DNA from: Brevundimonas mediterranea
GTDB taxonomy: Bacteria > Pseudomonadota > Alphaproteobacteria > Caulobacterales > Caulobacteraceae
Length of the DNA stretch: 64,000 nucleotides
NCBI RefSeq assembly: GCF_014196125.1
Contig: NZ_JACIDA010000001.1
Coordinates: 1,488,001-1,552,000, forward strand
Direction of reading: 5' to 3'
Each line of letters begins with the position of its first letter. Position 1 is the stretch's first letter. Positions 37,294 to 46,657 of this stretch are shown piece by piece. The notes beneath the pieces were generated by a model, which was not told where the DNA came from, made no database searches, and saw nothing but the letters and a program-made list of their open reading frames with translations. Made by a program: the position numbers and the translations under genes.

Positions 37294-38268
37294 ATGACCC
37301 TGCGCACCCATGTCGTCGATTTCGCCCCCGCCCAGCAGGCGGCCGTGCGGCGGATCAACGCTGTCCTGGCCCGGGCGCCGCGCCTGCGCACCGACGCCTG
37401 GCGGATAGACGCCGGGCAGCGGTTGTCGCTGTGGCTGGACGCGGCGGCCGGGGCGATCACCGTGCCGCGTCTCAGAAAGCGCGGCGTCACGGTCGAGATC
37501 GTCCAGACCGACGGCGACCAGCCCGTCCCCTTGCGCATCCTGCGGCCCGAGGGTCCGCCTCGCGCCGTCATCCTGGACATCCACGGCGGCGGCTGGGTGC
37601 TGGGCAGCGCCGGGCTGAACGACCGGCTGAACGCCCATCTGGCCCGCCACGGCTTCTGCGTCGTCTCGGTGGATTACCGCCTGCTGTCCGAGCGGCGCGG
37701 AATCTATATCGAGGCCGCCATATCCGACTGTCTGGCCGCCGCCCACTGGACCGTGACCAATGTGGACCGGCTGGGCGCGGCGACCGTCTTCCTGACCGGC
37801 GAGTCCGCCGGCGCCCATCTGGCGGCCCTGACCGCCGTGGCCCTGCGCGACCAGGGGCTGATCGACCTGGTGAAGGGCTGTGTCTTCACCTACGGCGTGT
37901 TCGACCTGTCGGGCACGGAAAGCGTCCGCTCGGCCGGTCCTGAGACCCTGTTGTTCAACGGTCCCACCATGCAGGCCGACCTGGCCCGTCTGGCCCCCGA
38001 GCGTGACGAGGCAGGCCTGCGCCGTTCCGACGTCTCGCCCCTCTACGCCCACCTGACCGGCCTGCCGCCCGCCCTGTTCCTGGCCGGCGAATACGACCCG
38101 CTGTTCGAGGACAGCCTGTTGATGGCGACCCGCTGGGGCGAGGCGTCCGAGGCCGACCTGATCCGCGTCCCCGAAGTCCCCCACGGCTTCCTGCATTTCG
38201 GCGGCCCGGCCGCGCGGGGGGCGCGGGGGGCCGTCCGCGCCTGGCTCAACGGACGCCTGAAGTCATAA
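37294..38268 (+). CDS. Alpha/beta hydrolase, HSL-type esterase/lipase
   Basis: 324 residues from ATG 37294. Oxyanion-hole motif HGGG followed by Trp (residues 98-101), nucleophile Ser171 in GESAG, catalytic Asp in AGEYDPLFED and His in VPHGFLHF: the hormone-sensitive-lipase family. No signal peptide, so cytoplasmic. Substrate unknown. Confidence 0.92.
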   Translation: MTLRTHVVDFAPAQQAAVRRINAVLARAPRLRTDAWRIDAGQRLSLWLDAAAGAITVPRLRKRGVTVEIVQTDGDQPVPLRILRPEGPPRAVILDIHGGGWVLGSAGLNDRLNAHLARHGFCVVSVDYRLLSERRGIYIEAAISDCLAAAHWTVTNVDRLGAATVFLTGESAGAHLAALTAVALRDQGLIDLVKGCVFTYGVFDLSGTESVRSAGPETLLFNGPTMQADLARLAPERDEAGLRRSDVSPLYAHLTGLPPALFLAGEYDPLFEDSLLMATRWGEASEADLIRVPEVPHGFLHFGGPAARGARGAVRAWLNGRLKS

Positions 38269-38359
38269 GGAAAATTCCCGATTGTAGGACTGAGGGATTT
38301 CACCTACCTCCCGAGACTTGAGCGCCGCGTGATGCGGGCATTGGGGGAGAAGTAAGCCT

Positions 38360-39340
38360 TTGAACCCGGACCTGTTTCGTCGCCCCCCCTTTGGCTATGG
38401 TCTGGCGATCTGCATCTGGCTGGCGGCGCTCGGGATCCGCATGGCCCTGGCCGACTGGTTCCCGCCCGGCTTCCCCTATCTGACCTTCTTCCCGGCCGTG
38501 GTGGTCGTGGCCTATTTCGCCGGACTGTGGCCCGCGATCCTGACGGCCGTCCTGTCAGGTCTCAGCGCCTGGTGGTTCTGGATCGGCGCGCCCGGTTTCG
38601 ACTGGAGCTTGGCGACGGGGATGGCCCTGGCCTTCTACGTCTTCGTCGTCGCCGTCGACATCTTCTTCATCATCGGCATGAACTCCGCGACCGACAATCT
38701 GCGGCGCGAGGTGGCGCGCAACGCCGCCCTGGCCGAGAGCCGCGACCTGCTGCTGAAGGAGGTTCAGCACCGGGTCTCCAACAACATCCAGGTGGTCAGC
38801 AGCCTGCTGCGGCTCGAGGCCGGGATGTCGAAGGATCCCGCCGCCCGTCGCGCCCTCTCCGACGCCTCGGCGCGCACCGCCATGATCGCCAATGTGCAGC
38901 GCAGCCTGCTCGACGCCGACGGCGCGGCGGCGCCCTTCGACGACCTGGCGCGCCAGCTGGTCTGCGACGCCCTGAACGCCGCCGGCCGCACCGACGTGGC
39001 CGTCGTGGTCGAGGAAGCCCGGCACGCCCTGACGGCGGACGAGGCCACGCCGGTCGTCCTGATCCTGCTGGAATGCGTCAACAACGCCCTGGAACACGCC
39101 TTCCCCGACCGTCCCGGCCGCATCCACGTCCGCCTGTATGAACAGGGGTCGGAACGCCGCCTGGAGGTGCGCGACGACGGGGCCGGACCGCCGCCAGACT
39201 TCGATCCCGCCAAGGGGCGCAGCCTGGGCCTGCGGATCGTCCTCGGCCTGGCGGATCAGCTTCACGGCCGCTTCAGCATCGTCGACGCCGCCCCCGGCGC
39301 CCTGTGTGTTCTCAGCTACCCCCGACCCGCCGCGCACTGA
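38360..39340 (+). CDS. Membrane sensor histidine kinase, HisKA_2 type
   Basis: 326 residues. N-terminal DUF4118-like region with about four membrane helices (residues 12-108), then HisKA_2 dimerisation/phosphoacceptor helix LLLKEVQHRVSNNIQVVSSL (His137) and an HATPase domain (LECVNNALEHAFPD; VRDDGAGPPPDF; GRSLGLRIVLGLADQL). Start is TTG 38360 with GGGGGAGAA upstream; there is no ATG close by. No response regulator adjoins it. HisKA_2 kinases in alphaproteobacteria often feed the PhyR general stress pathway, but that is only inference here. Confidence 0.88.
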   Translation: MNPDLFRRPPFGYGLAICIWLAALGIRMALADWFPPGFPYLTFFPAVVVVAYFAGLWPAILTAVLSGLSAWWFWIGAPGFDWSLATGMALAFYVFVVAVDIFFIIGMNSATDNLRREVARNAALAESRDLLLKEVQHRVSNNIQVVSSLLRLEAGMSKDPAARRALSDASARTAMIANVQRSLLDADGAAAPFDDLARQLVCDALNAAGRTDVAVVVEEARHALTADEATPVVLILLECVNNALEHAFPDRPGRIHVRLYEQGSERRLEVRDDGAGPPPDFDPAKGRSLGLRIVLGLADQLHGRFSIVDAAPGALCVLSYPRPAAH

Positions 39341-39960
39341 CATCGCGCCACCGGGTTTCTGTGGACAAGACAAAACACTGATCCGCCAACGCGAATTCGA
39401 TCCGTCCACCGATGTTCACAGACTTGTCCACCGCCGCCGGGCCAATCGTGCACATCGGGGCGAGTTCGGGCGCTTGCCTCATAGCGGGTTTCGCGAGAAC
39501 GTCAACGGGCCGAGGGACACGGCGGCGCGGAAATCGGGGGAGACCCCGGCCTCAAGCGAACCGGCCCGGCTCTACGACCCGGCGCGATCGGGCGATCTTC
39601 GGATCGTAACGGGCGCCAGGCGGGATCCACGGCCCCGGTCTTTTGACGGTCTCAGGATCGACGAAGACGGGGGAACCGGATCGGGATCGACGGACGACGC
39701 GGACGCAATGCCGTGGGACGCCAGAGACCCGGAGCGCGACAGGATACAGCCGACCGCCCTTTCGGGTTCGCTCGAAACGGCGCTGACGCCAAGGTCCAGA
39801 CCCAGCCGGCCAAGTCCAACCCGGACTTGGCGAGGGGACGAAGAGCACGGGTTCCCCCCGAACGCTTCGTCCCCTCGCTCAATTGGGGGCCGGATTTCAC
39901 ACACTTACGCTAGACAGACGCCGCGCCATCTGCACCCATGCCGTGCAGTTGGAGATCGTC
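39341..39960. other. 620-bp non-coding stretch with DnaA-box-like sites and strong hairpins
   Basis: No frame here has coding character. TGTGGACAA (39360-39368) and CTTGTCCAC (39423-39431) are inverted DnaA-box-like nonamers one base off the consensus. Further on lie an 8-bp hairpin (39810-39817/39823-39830) and, sharing its edge, a perfect 14-bp inverted repeat (39830-39843/39865-39878). A structured RNA or complex control region is possible. I could not match it to RNase P, tmRNA, SRP or 6S RNA. Confidence 0.6.
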
Positions 39961-41148
39961 ATGCGCGCATTACAGACCGCCCTGTGCATCCTGGCCGCCG
40001 GCGCCGTGACGACGGCCGGTTCGGCGAAGGCCGACCAACGGCCGCAGGACGTGGGGCCGACCCCTCCGACGCCCTCGCCCATCAGCGTCAGGTCCGGCGC
40101 CTTGGTCGGGCCGGCCCAGTCGGTCGAGAACACCATCCTGCAGCTGCCCCAGGCCGAAGCGACGTGCGAAGGCCTCGCGGTGCAGCCCCTCTACAGCGAA
40201 GCCCTGCCGGCGCAGCCGTCCGCGCGACGAGGGGTGTCCGACGCAGAGACGATCCTGGCCTTCTCGGTCGCGTCGGATGGGCGCACGATGGATATCCGTC
40301 CCGCCGACGCAGCCCCCGCAGCCTTCGACACCCTGCAGGCCGGTCTCGCCGCCTGGCGTTTCTCCGCCCAAGCGCGCAAGGATTGCCGCCTGACGATCCG
40401 CTGGCGCAGCGTTCGACTGGATGAGGCGGAAGTCCCGGACCTGCTGAACTATTTCGCCGTCACCCGGACCACCGGGGCCCTGCGCGACGCCGTGGCGAAA
40501 CGCCTGGGCGGACAGGGCGCAGACTGCGGCGACCGGTTCGGCGGCCGCCGACCGGACACGGTCGTGTTTCCCGACTTTGAAAAAGGGCGCAAGCCCTCGC
40601 CCGGCGGCCGCAGTTGGTCCGTGACCCGCTGGAACATCGACGCCGATGGCCGCGCGACCGACGTCGAGACTCTCGGTTCGTCCGGCGACGTAGACCTGGA
40701 CTCCGAGGCTCGCCGTGCGGCGGCCGAGACCCGGATGCAGCCCGGACCGGCCCGGACCGGCTGTGTGTACAATCTCTATCGCTCGGGCGAGACCCTGGCG
40801 GCCCCGCCCCTGACGCCGGAAGATCAGCGTGAAGACCCGCTGCAGCAATGCCCGCCGGCCGTCGCAGACCGGTTCTCCGTTCGGGCCAATCCCGTATTTC
40901 CGACCGTCTTCAACGAGCGCTCCATAGAGGGCTGGGCTCTGATCCGCTTCGACATCGCCCCCTGGGGCCAGATCGGCAATGTCTCGGTGATCGAGGCCCA
41001 GCCGGCCGCCGCCTTCGGCGTCGACGCCCTGCGGCTGGTGCAGTCCAGCCAGGCCACGCCGGGGTTCGAGGCCGGCGTGCGGTGCGTTGTTCCCGTCCGC
41101 TACAAGCTGCGGGACGAGACGGCCGCTCCCGACGTGGATCAGAACTGA
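39961..41148 (+). CDS. Exported protein with TonB C-terminal-like domains
   Basis: 395 residues from ATG 39961 (GGAG upstream). Signal peptide MRALQTALCILAAGAVTTAG. The body has repeated Cys-flanked segments, and two regions resemble the TonB C-terminal fold (SWSVTRWNIDADGRATDVET; the last ones NPVFPTVFNERSIEGWALIR and GQIGNVSVIEAQPAAAFG). There is no transmembrane anchor other than the signal peptide and no proline-rich linker. It is therefore probably a periplasmic protein using the TonB fold, not a true energy transducer. Confidence 0.78.
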   Translation: MRALQTALCILAAGAVTTAGSAKADQRPQDVGPTPPTPSPISVRSGALVGPAQSVENTILQLPQAEATCEGLAVQPLYSEALPAQPSARRGVSDAETILAFSVASDGRTMDIRPADAAPAAFDTLQAGLAAWRFSAQARKDCRLTIRWRSVRLDEAEVPDLLNYFAVTRTTGALRDAVAKRLGGQGADCGDRFGGRRPDTVVFPDFEKGRKPSPGGRSWSVTRWNIDADGRATDVETLGSSGDVDLDSEARRAAAETRMQPGPARTGCVYNLYRSGETLAAPPLTPEDQREDPLQQCPPAVADRFSVRANPVFPTVFNERSIEGWALIRFDIAPWGQIGNVSVIEAQPAAAFGVDALRLVQSSQATPGFEAGVRCVVPVRYKLRDETAAPDVDQN

Positions 41149-41192
41149 ACCCCCGCCTTCCCAAGGCCCCCATCCCCCCGTAAAGCAGGGCC

Positions 41193-42236
41193 ATGATCCA
41201 GCTTGGGAATCGCCTGCTGACCCGTCGCCGCGCCCTGCTCGCGGGCGGTGCGGCCGTGGTCGGGGGGGCGGCGCTGGGCTTGCGCGCCTGCGACCGCTCA
41301 GAGGCGCCGGTGGATGAACAGGGCCGGGTGCGGCTGCGTTTCGCCACCGACTGGCGGGCTCAGGCCGAACAGGGCGGCTTCTATCAGGCCCTGGCGACCG
41401 GCGCCTATGAGAAGCGCGGCCTGAACGTCCAGATCGTTCAGGGCGGGCCGGGCGTGAACGTGCCGCAACTGCTGGCCTCGGGCGCCGTCGAACTGGGCAT
41501 GGGGTCCAACAGCTTCATCCCGATGAACCTGGTCGCGGCCGGCGCACCCGTTAAGGCCGTCGCCGCCTTCTTCCAGAAGGACCCCCAGGTGCTGATCGCC
41601 CACCCTGATCCGGCGCTGGAGACCATCGCCGATCTGGCCGGCCGGCCCTTCCTGCTGGCCGACGCCTCGATCAACGCCTTCTGGGTCTGGCTGAAGGCCA
41701 AATACGGCTTCACCGACGACCAGGTGCGCAAATACACCTTCAACCTGGCGCCCTTCCTGGCCGACGAGCGGGCGGTGCAGCAGGGCTATCTGACCAGCGA
41801 ACCCTATACGATCGAGCAGGAGGCGGGGTTCGAGCCCAAGGTCTTCCTGCTGGCGGACGAGGGCTATCCCTCCTACGCCGCCATGGTTCTGGCGCCCAAC
41901 GCCTTTGCACGCGACAACGCCACGGCCCTGCGCAGCTTCATCGCTGCCTCGGCGGAGGGCTGGCGCGACTATCTGCGGGGCGATGCGGCGCCGGGCGACG
42001 CCCTGATCCGCAAGGACAATCCGGAAATGACCCAGGCCATCCTGGACCAGGCCCGGCAGAAGCTGCGCGACAACGCCATCGTCGACGGGGGCGACGCCGC
42101 CCTGTACGGCCTGGGCGCCATGACGGCCGACCGCTGGCAGGCCTTCTTCGAGGTGGTCAGCCAGGCGGGGGTGTTCGACCCCGGCCTGAACTGGCGCGAG
42201 GCCTTCACCGACAACTATCTGCCGGGCCGTGGCTGA
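41193..42236 (+). CDS. ABC transporter substrate-binding protein, NitT/TauT type
   Basis: 347 residues. Twin-arginine-like signal (LLTRRRALLAGGAAVVGGAA) ending near Cys33, so it may be a lipoprotein or Tat-exported. The mature part is an SsuA/ThiY-like binding fold (VRLRFATDWRAQAEQGGFYQ; LASGAVELGMGSNSFIPMN; LTSEPYTIEQEAGF). The CCCFC iron motif of ThiY is absent. Substrate unknown (sulfonate, nitrate or pyrimidine-like by family). The next gene overlaps by 8 bp. Confidence 0.9.
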   Translation: MIQLGNRLLTRRRALLAGGAAVVGGAALGLRACDRSEAPVDEQGRVRLRFATDWRAQAEQGGFYQALATGAYEKRGLNVQIVQGGPGVNVPQLLASGAVELGMGSNSFIPMNLVAAGAPVKAVAAFFQKDPQVLIAHPDPALETIADLAGRPFLLADASINAFWVWLKAKYGFTDDQVRKYTFNLAPFLADERAVQQGYLTSEPYTIEQEAGFEPKVFLLADEGYPSYAAMVLAPNAFARDNATALRSFIAASAEGWRDYLRGDAAPGDALIRKDNPEMTQAILDQARQKLRDNAIVDGGDAALYGLGAMTADRWQAFFEVVSQAGVFDPGLNWREAFTDNYLPGRG

Positions 42237-42990
42237 TCCCATCGCCGCGCTGCGGGGGGTGACGGTCGATCTCGTCGGCCGCGCCCCGCTTGGCCCCATC
42301 GACCTGAACGTGGCGCAGGGCGAGATCCTCGCCCTGGTCGGGGCCTCGGGCGCCGGCAAGTCCACCACATTGCGCCTGCTGGCCGGGCTTCAGACGCCCA
42401 GCGCGGGCGATGTAATCCGCGCCCTGGGGGTCGGCCGCACCGGCTTCGTCTTCCAGAGCCCGACCCTGATGCCCTGGGCCGAGGCCGTGACCAATGTCGC
42501 CCTGCCGCTGGAGCTGGCGGGCATGGCCAGGTCCCAGGCCCGCGAGCGCGCGGCCCTGGCCCTGAGCGCCGTCGGCCTGGGCGACCGGCCGGACGCCCGG
42601 CCGTCGCAGCTGTCGGGCGGCATGGCCATGCGCGCCGCCCTGGCCCGCGCCCTGGTCACGGCCCCCGACCTGCTGTTGCTGGACGAGCCCTTCGCCGCCC
42701 TGGACAGCGTCACCCGCCGCCGCCTGATCGAGGATCTGCACGCCCTCTGGGCCACGGCCCAGCCCCGGCCCGCCATGGTCTTCGTCACCCATGACGTCGA
42801 AGAGGCCGTCTATCTGGCCCAGCGGGTCGTGGTGCTGGCGGCGGCGACCGGGCGGCCGGTCGCCGACCTGGCGACGCCCGGCCCCCTGCCCCGGCCCGCC
42901 CGCTGGCGCGCCGAGCCCGCCTATCGCCAGACGGTCGAGGCGATCGCAGACGCGCTGGAGGCGGCCATGCGCCCAGAGGCCGCGCCATGA
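42229..42990 (+). CDS. ABC transporter ATP-binding protein, NitT/TauT type
   Basis: 253 residues from GTG 42229. Walker A VGASGAGKSTTLRLLAG, signature LSGGMAMRAALARAL, Walker B LLLLDEPFAALD, and H-loop FVTHDVEEAVYLA. It energises import by the next permease. It overlaps the binding-protein gene (8 bp) and the permease gene (ATGA). Confidence 0.95.
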   Translation: MADPIAALRGVTVDLVGRAPLGPIDLNVAQGEILALVGASGAGKSTTLRLLAGLQTPSAGDVIRALGVGRTGFVFQSPTLMPWAEAVTNVALPLELAGMARSQARERAALALSAVGLGDRPDARPSQLSGGMAMRAALARALVTAPDLLLLDEPFAALDSVTRRRLIEDLHALWATAQPRPAMVFVTHDVEEAVYLAQRVVVLAAATGRPVADLATPGPLPRPARWRAEPAYRQTVEAIADALEAAMRPEAAP

Positions 42991-43742
42991 GACGCCTGAC
43001 CGAACTGGCGCCGCCCATCGGCCTGGCCGTCCTGCTGCTGGCGGGGTGGGAGGCGGCGTGTCGTCTGTTGGACCTGCCCGTCTATTTCCTGCCGCCGCCC
43101 AGCGCGGTGGCCGTGGCCCTGGTCGAGGCGGGACCGCGCCTGGCCGCCTCGGCCCTGGTGACGTTCGGCATGGCGGTTCAGGCCCTGGTCCTGGCCGGTC
43201 TGGTCGGCGGGGGCCTGGCCCTGGCGGTGTCGCTGCACCCTGCGGCGGAGCGGGCCGTGCGGCCCCTGGCCGTGGCGCTTCAGGTCACGCCGGTCGTGGC
43301 CGTCGCCCCCCTGGTGCTGATCTGGGCCGGGCTGGACCACGCCGACCGGGCCGTGGTGGCCCTGGCGGCCGTCGTCGCCTTCTTCCCGCTGTTCTCGGGA
43401 ATTCTGACCGGGCTGAAGTCGGCCGATCCCGACCTGGAGCGGCTGTTCGACCTGTATGGCGCCACGCCCCTGCAAAGACTGTGGCGGCTGCGCCTGCCCT
43501 CGGCCCTTCCGTTCGCGCTGGAGGGTCTGCGGGTTGCAGCGGGTCTGGCGGTCATCGGCGCCGTGGTGGCCGAATTCGTCTCGGGCTCGGGCGCGACACA
43601 GGGTCTGGCCTGGCGGCTGCTGGAGGCGGGCAACCGCCTGCGCACGGCGGAAATGCTGGGCGGGGTCCTTTGCCTGACCCTGCTGGGCTTGGTGCTGAAC
43701 GCCGTTGTCGGGGTGATCGGACGATTCCTGTTGCGCCGTTAG
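42987..43742 (+). CDS. ABC transporter permease, NitT/TauT type
   Basis: 251 residues, about six membrane helices. Binding-protein-dependent transport domain with the EAA loop near FDLYGATPLQRLWRLRLPSA. The ATG overlaps the ATPase stop. It completes a three-gene importer; no TPP or other riboswitch-like element was seen before the first gene. Confidence 0.94.
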   Translation: MRRLTELAPPIGLAVLLLAGWEAACRLLDLPVYFLPPPSAVAVALVEAGPRLAASALVTFGMAVQALVLAGLVGGGLALAVSLHPAAERAVRPLAVALQVTPVVAVAPLVLIWAGLDHADRAVVALAAVVAFFPLFSGILTGLKSADPDLERLFDLYGATPLQRLWRLRLPSALPFALEGLRVAAGLAVIGAVVAEFVSGSGATQGLAWRLLEAGNRLRTAEMLGGVLCLTLLGLVLNAVVGVIGRFLLRR

Positions 43743-43806
43743 CGACGGGTTAAGCGATATCCGCCTAGGCTGGGGGTTGTCTTTTTGTTCGTGCGAGACC
43801 CGCCCC

Positions 43807-44697
43807 TTGCGACACGCCCTGATCCTGTCGACCGCCCTGATCGCCGCCTGCGCGGCGTCGGGCGCCGCCATGGCTCAATCTTCGGCGAGCGGCGCAGGCG
43901 GCCTGCGCTACCTGTCCTGGCCGGGCAAGCCGCCGGTGACGCAGGGCGCTGCACCGACGCTGCGCCGCATCCCGCAGCCGACGACGGTCGCCGCCGCCGT
44001 CGATACGCCCGTCAGCTTCATTCCGCTGGCCCGTCTGCCGGCCCCGGCGCCGGCGTCGAAGCCCACGCCGCATCGCGGCCTGACGCCGGCCAGCGACTGG
44101 ATCGCGCCCGTCCCGACGACGACGCCGACGATGGCGACGACGCCCCAGCCCTATGTCGCCGCGCCCGCCCCCGTCGCGGCCGCGCCGCCCCCTGTTCACG
44201 CCGAAACCGTCGTCGCAGCCCAGGACCCGGCGCCCGCACAGTCGCCGGTCCCGCCCCAGACCCAGACCCAGGCCCAGCCTCAGGCCCATGCCGAAGCCGC
44301 GCCTGATCCCGCCTTCGATCCGATGGCCCCACGACGCGACGCGCCGATCTTCCGGCTCCAGCGCCAGACGACCGCCCAGACCGCGCCCGAAACTGCGGCC
44401 CAGGCCCAGGGCGGGACCAAGGCTGAGACCGCCTCCGCCGCGCCGCCCGCCATGGTCCAGGCGGCCCTGGCCCCGGTCCAGGGCGCGCGCTTCTATTCGG
44501 TCCATCGTCAGGCCGGCCGTCAGCCGGACCGGATCAATACGGTCCAGCCCATCTATCTCGACGCCCTGCCGGTGGAGATGACCCAGACCCCGTCGTCCGC
44601 CGACCTGGCGCAACCCGACGGTCCGCCCGCCCTGCAGCGCAACAGCGACGGCTCGGTTCGGGCCGTGCCCCAGACCACGGGGGACGACCTGCCATGA
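43807..44697 (+). CDS. Pro/Ala/Gln-rich exported protein
   Basis: 296 residues if TTG 43807 is used, which puts a clean signal peptide (RHALILSTALIAACAASGAAMA) at the start; a TTG ten codons upstream is an alternative. The middle (about 90-180) is low-complexity, rich in Pro, Ala, Gln and Thr (PAPVAAAPPPVHAE; QTQTQAQPQAHAEA). The C-terminal part is more ordered (ARFYSVHRQAGRQPDRINTV). No family recognised. Its stop overlaps the DUF2336 gene start (ATGA), so the two are likely linked in function. Confidence 0.7.
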   Translation: MRHALILSTALIAACAASGAAMAQSSASGAGGLRYLSWPGKPPVTQGAAPTLRRIPQPTTVAAAVDTPVSFIPLARLPAPAPASKPTPHRGLTPASDWIAPVPTTTPTMATTPQPYVAAPAPVAAAPPPVHAETVVAAQDPAPAQSPVPPQTQTQAQPQAHAEAAPDPAFDPMAPRRDAPIFRLQRQTTAQTAPETAAQAQGGTKAETASAAPPAMVQAALAPVQGARFYSVHRQAGRQPDRINTVQPIYLDALPVEMTQTPSSADLAQPDGPPALQRNSDGSVRAVPQTTGDDLP

Positions 44698-45809
44698 CCG
44701 AACCCTCCGCCGAAGAACGGGCCATCATCATGGGCTCGCGCCTGCCCGATCTGATCGCCCTGGCCAACGAGGCCTCCAGCGAGAAGCGCCGGCTGCTGCT
44801 GCGCGAACTGACCGACCACTTCCTAGGCGGCGTCGAGCACAGCGTGGCCGAGACCGAGCTTTACGGCTCCGTCCTCGAAACCCTGTCGGAGGAGATGGAG
44901 ACGGCCGTCCGCGCGGAACTGGCCGCCCGTTTCGCCGAGGCGCCCAACGCCCCGGCCAGCCTGATCCGACGCCTGGCCGAAGACCAGATCGACGTCGCCG
45001 GGCCGGTGCTGCGCGGCTCCACCGTCCTGACCGACGCGGACCTGATCGGCGTGATCAGCCGCCAGGGCCAGGACCATATGCGCGCCGTCTCCGGCCGTAC
45101 CGAGGTGTCCGAGGCCGTGTCCGAGATCATCGTCGAACGCGGCGACGACCACACCCTGGGCGTCCTGCTGCGCAACGACGGCGCCCAGCTGTCGCGCGCC
45201 GCGTCTGAGACTGCGGTCGAGCGCGCCAAGAACAACCCCGAGCTTCACGCCCCGGCGGTCGAGCGCAAGAGCCTGCCCGCCGACCTGCTGAACGACATGT
45301 ATTTCGTCGTCGAGGCCCGGCTGCGTCACCAGATCCTGGAACAGAACGCCCAGATGGATCCGGACCTGCTGGAGGCCGCCCTGGCCGCCGGGCGCGCCCG
45401 TGTCGCCACCGACGACGGCGCCCTGCCGGCCGACTACGCCGAAAGCCTGGCCTATGTCGACGAGTTGCACGCCGCCAACCAGCTGACCCCGCAGGTGCTG
45501 ATCCGCTTCCTGCGCTCCAAGGGCCGCACGGCCTTCCTGGTCGCCCTGTCGCGTCTTTCGGACGTCGATTTCCACACCGCCCGCAACATCGTCGATCGCC
45601 GCGACCTGGACGCCCTGTCGATCATCTGCAAGGCCGCCGACATCGACCGGGCGATCTTCCTGACCTACGCCGTGTCGCTTCTGGGCGGGGATTCCAATCC
45701 GATGGGCCGGGCCGCCGCCTATGGCCGCATGTACGGCGAACTGACCCGCGACGCCGCCCAGCGCACCCTGCGCTTCTGGCGCATGCGCCGCGTCGCCCAG
45801 GCGGCATAG
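44694..45809 (+). CDS. DUF2336 protein
   Basis: 371 residues, all-helical, no signal or membrane segment. Repeat-like helical units (LIRRLAEDQIDVAGPVLRGS; ISRQGQDHMRAVSGRTEVSE) resemble HEAT-type arrays and are typical of DUF2336, found mainly in alphaproteobacteria. Function unknown. The ATG overlaps the preceding gene stop. A second DUF2336 gene lies at 46658-47875 on the other strand. Confidence 0.88.
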   Translation: MTEPSAEERAIIMGSRLPDLIALANEASSEKRRLLLRELTDHFLGGVEHSVAETELYGSVLETLSEEMETAVRAELAARFAEAPNAPASLIRRLAEDQIDVAGPVLRGSTVLTDADLIGVISRQGQDHMRAVSGRTEVSEAVSEIIVERGDDHTLGVLLRNDGAQLSRAASETAVERAKNNPELHAPAVERKSLPADLLNDMYFVVEARLRHQILEQNAQMDPDLLEAALAAGRARVATDDGALPADYAESLAYVDELHAANQLTPQVLIRFLRSKGRTAFLVALSRLSDVDFHTARNIVDRRDLDALSIICKAADIDRAIFLTYAVSLLGGDSNPMGRAAAYGRMYGELTRDAAQRTLRFWRMRRVAQAA

Positions 45810-45819
45810 AAGCACGATT

Positions 45820-46003
45820 TCTCCCTCCCCCTGCGGGGGAGGGGCGTCGCGCCAGCGACGGGGTGGGGGCGGCCAGGCAAAAGCGCGCGCGTCTTAATGC
45901 AGGCCCCACCCGTCCTATTCTGAATCCATCTGTCTCGCGTCGCCCGGCCCGGCCCACCCGGCTTCGCTGCGCTACGCCCCCCTCCCCCGCAGGGGGAGGG
46001 AGA
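45820..46003. repeat. Palindromic intergenic repeat, full element
   Basis: 184 bp with inverted arms: TCTCCCTCCCCCTGCGGGGG, CGTCGC/GCGACG hairpin and GGGTGGGGGCGGCC on the left; CCCACCCGGC, CGCTGCG hairpin and CCCCTCCCCCGCAGGGGGAG, then GGAGA on the right. The middle (about 70 bp) is not shared with other copies. Confidence 0.8.
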
Positions 46004-46025
46004 GGTCTGTTCGCCGTTCCAAACA

Positions 46026-46059
46026 AAAACGCCCGCCTCCTTGCGGAAGCGGGCGTTTT
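46026..46059. terminator. Bidirectional terminator after mucR
   Basis: 11-bp stem AAAACGCCCGC / GCGGGCGTTTT (46026-46036, 46049-46059) with a 12-nt loop. T-runs occur on both strands, strongest on the minus strand (TTTTTGTTT), so it should end the mucR transcript. Confidence 0.85.
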
Positions 46060-46078
46060 CTACCGGTAAGGACCGGTC

Positions 46079-46525
46079 TTACTTCTTGGCGCGTGCGACG
46101 CGGGCGGGTTTACGGCCGCCCTGACCCAGGCCCATCTGCTTGGCCAGTTCCGAACGCGCCTTGGCGTAGTTCGGGGCGACCATCGGATAGTCTTTCGGCA
46201 GACCCCATTTGGCGCGGTAATCTTCGGGGCTCATGTCGTACTTGGTGCGCAGGTGACGCTTCAGCGACTTGAACTTGCGACCGTCTTCCAGGCAGATCAG
46301 GAAATCGGCGTTGATCGACTTGCGGATCGGTACGGCCGGTTCCTTGGGTTCCGGCGGAACCTCGACGGGACCGTTGGAAACGCCCGACAGAGCGGCGTGA
46401 ATATTGGCGATCAGCGCCGGCAGGGCTTCCGCCGTCACCGTGTTGTTGCCGACATAGGCCGACACGATGTCAGCGGTCATTTCCAGCAGTTCGGGCTTCT
46501 CGTCCATTCGCGGCGTCTCTTCCAT
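46079..46525 (-). CDS. mucR: MucR/Ros-family transcriptional regulator
   Basis: 148 residues. The zinc-finger domain shows FLICLEDGRKFKSLKRHLRT and EDYRAKWGLPKDYPMVAPNY, the MucR/Ros signature; the C-terminus is basic (GGRKPARVARAKK). In alphaproteobacteria these H-NS-like repressors bind AT-rich sites and control envelope, motility and cell-cycle genes. ATG 46525 gives the longest form; ATG 46507 has a better Shine-Dalgarno (GGAAGAG) and may be the true start. Confidence 0.93.
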   Translation of the reverse strand: MEETPRMDEKPELLEMTADIVSAYVGNNTVTAEALPALIANIHAALSGVSNGPVEVPPEPKEPAVPIRKSINADFLICLEDGRKFKSLKRHLRTKYDMSPEDYRAKWGLPKDYPMVAPNYAKARSELAKQMGLGQGGRKPARVARAKK

Positions 46526-46657
46526 GATCTATTTGTTTCGACTGAAACGCCAGCCGAACCCACCCTTTCGGCTCTTAGGGTTGTTTGATTGCAAAAGCAA
46601 TCCGCGCGTTATGCGAACGACAAGGCTCTATACAACCACACTTGTGGTCATGCTGAC

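Noticed and set aside
39341-39440. Replication origin from the DnaA-box-like nonamers
   Set aside because: Only two imperfect boxes, no AT-rich unwinding region and no dnaA, hemE or parAB neighbours.
41149-41192. TPP riboswitch before the ABC importer
   Set aside because: Only 44 bp between genes, with no conserved THI-box sequence.
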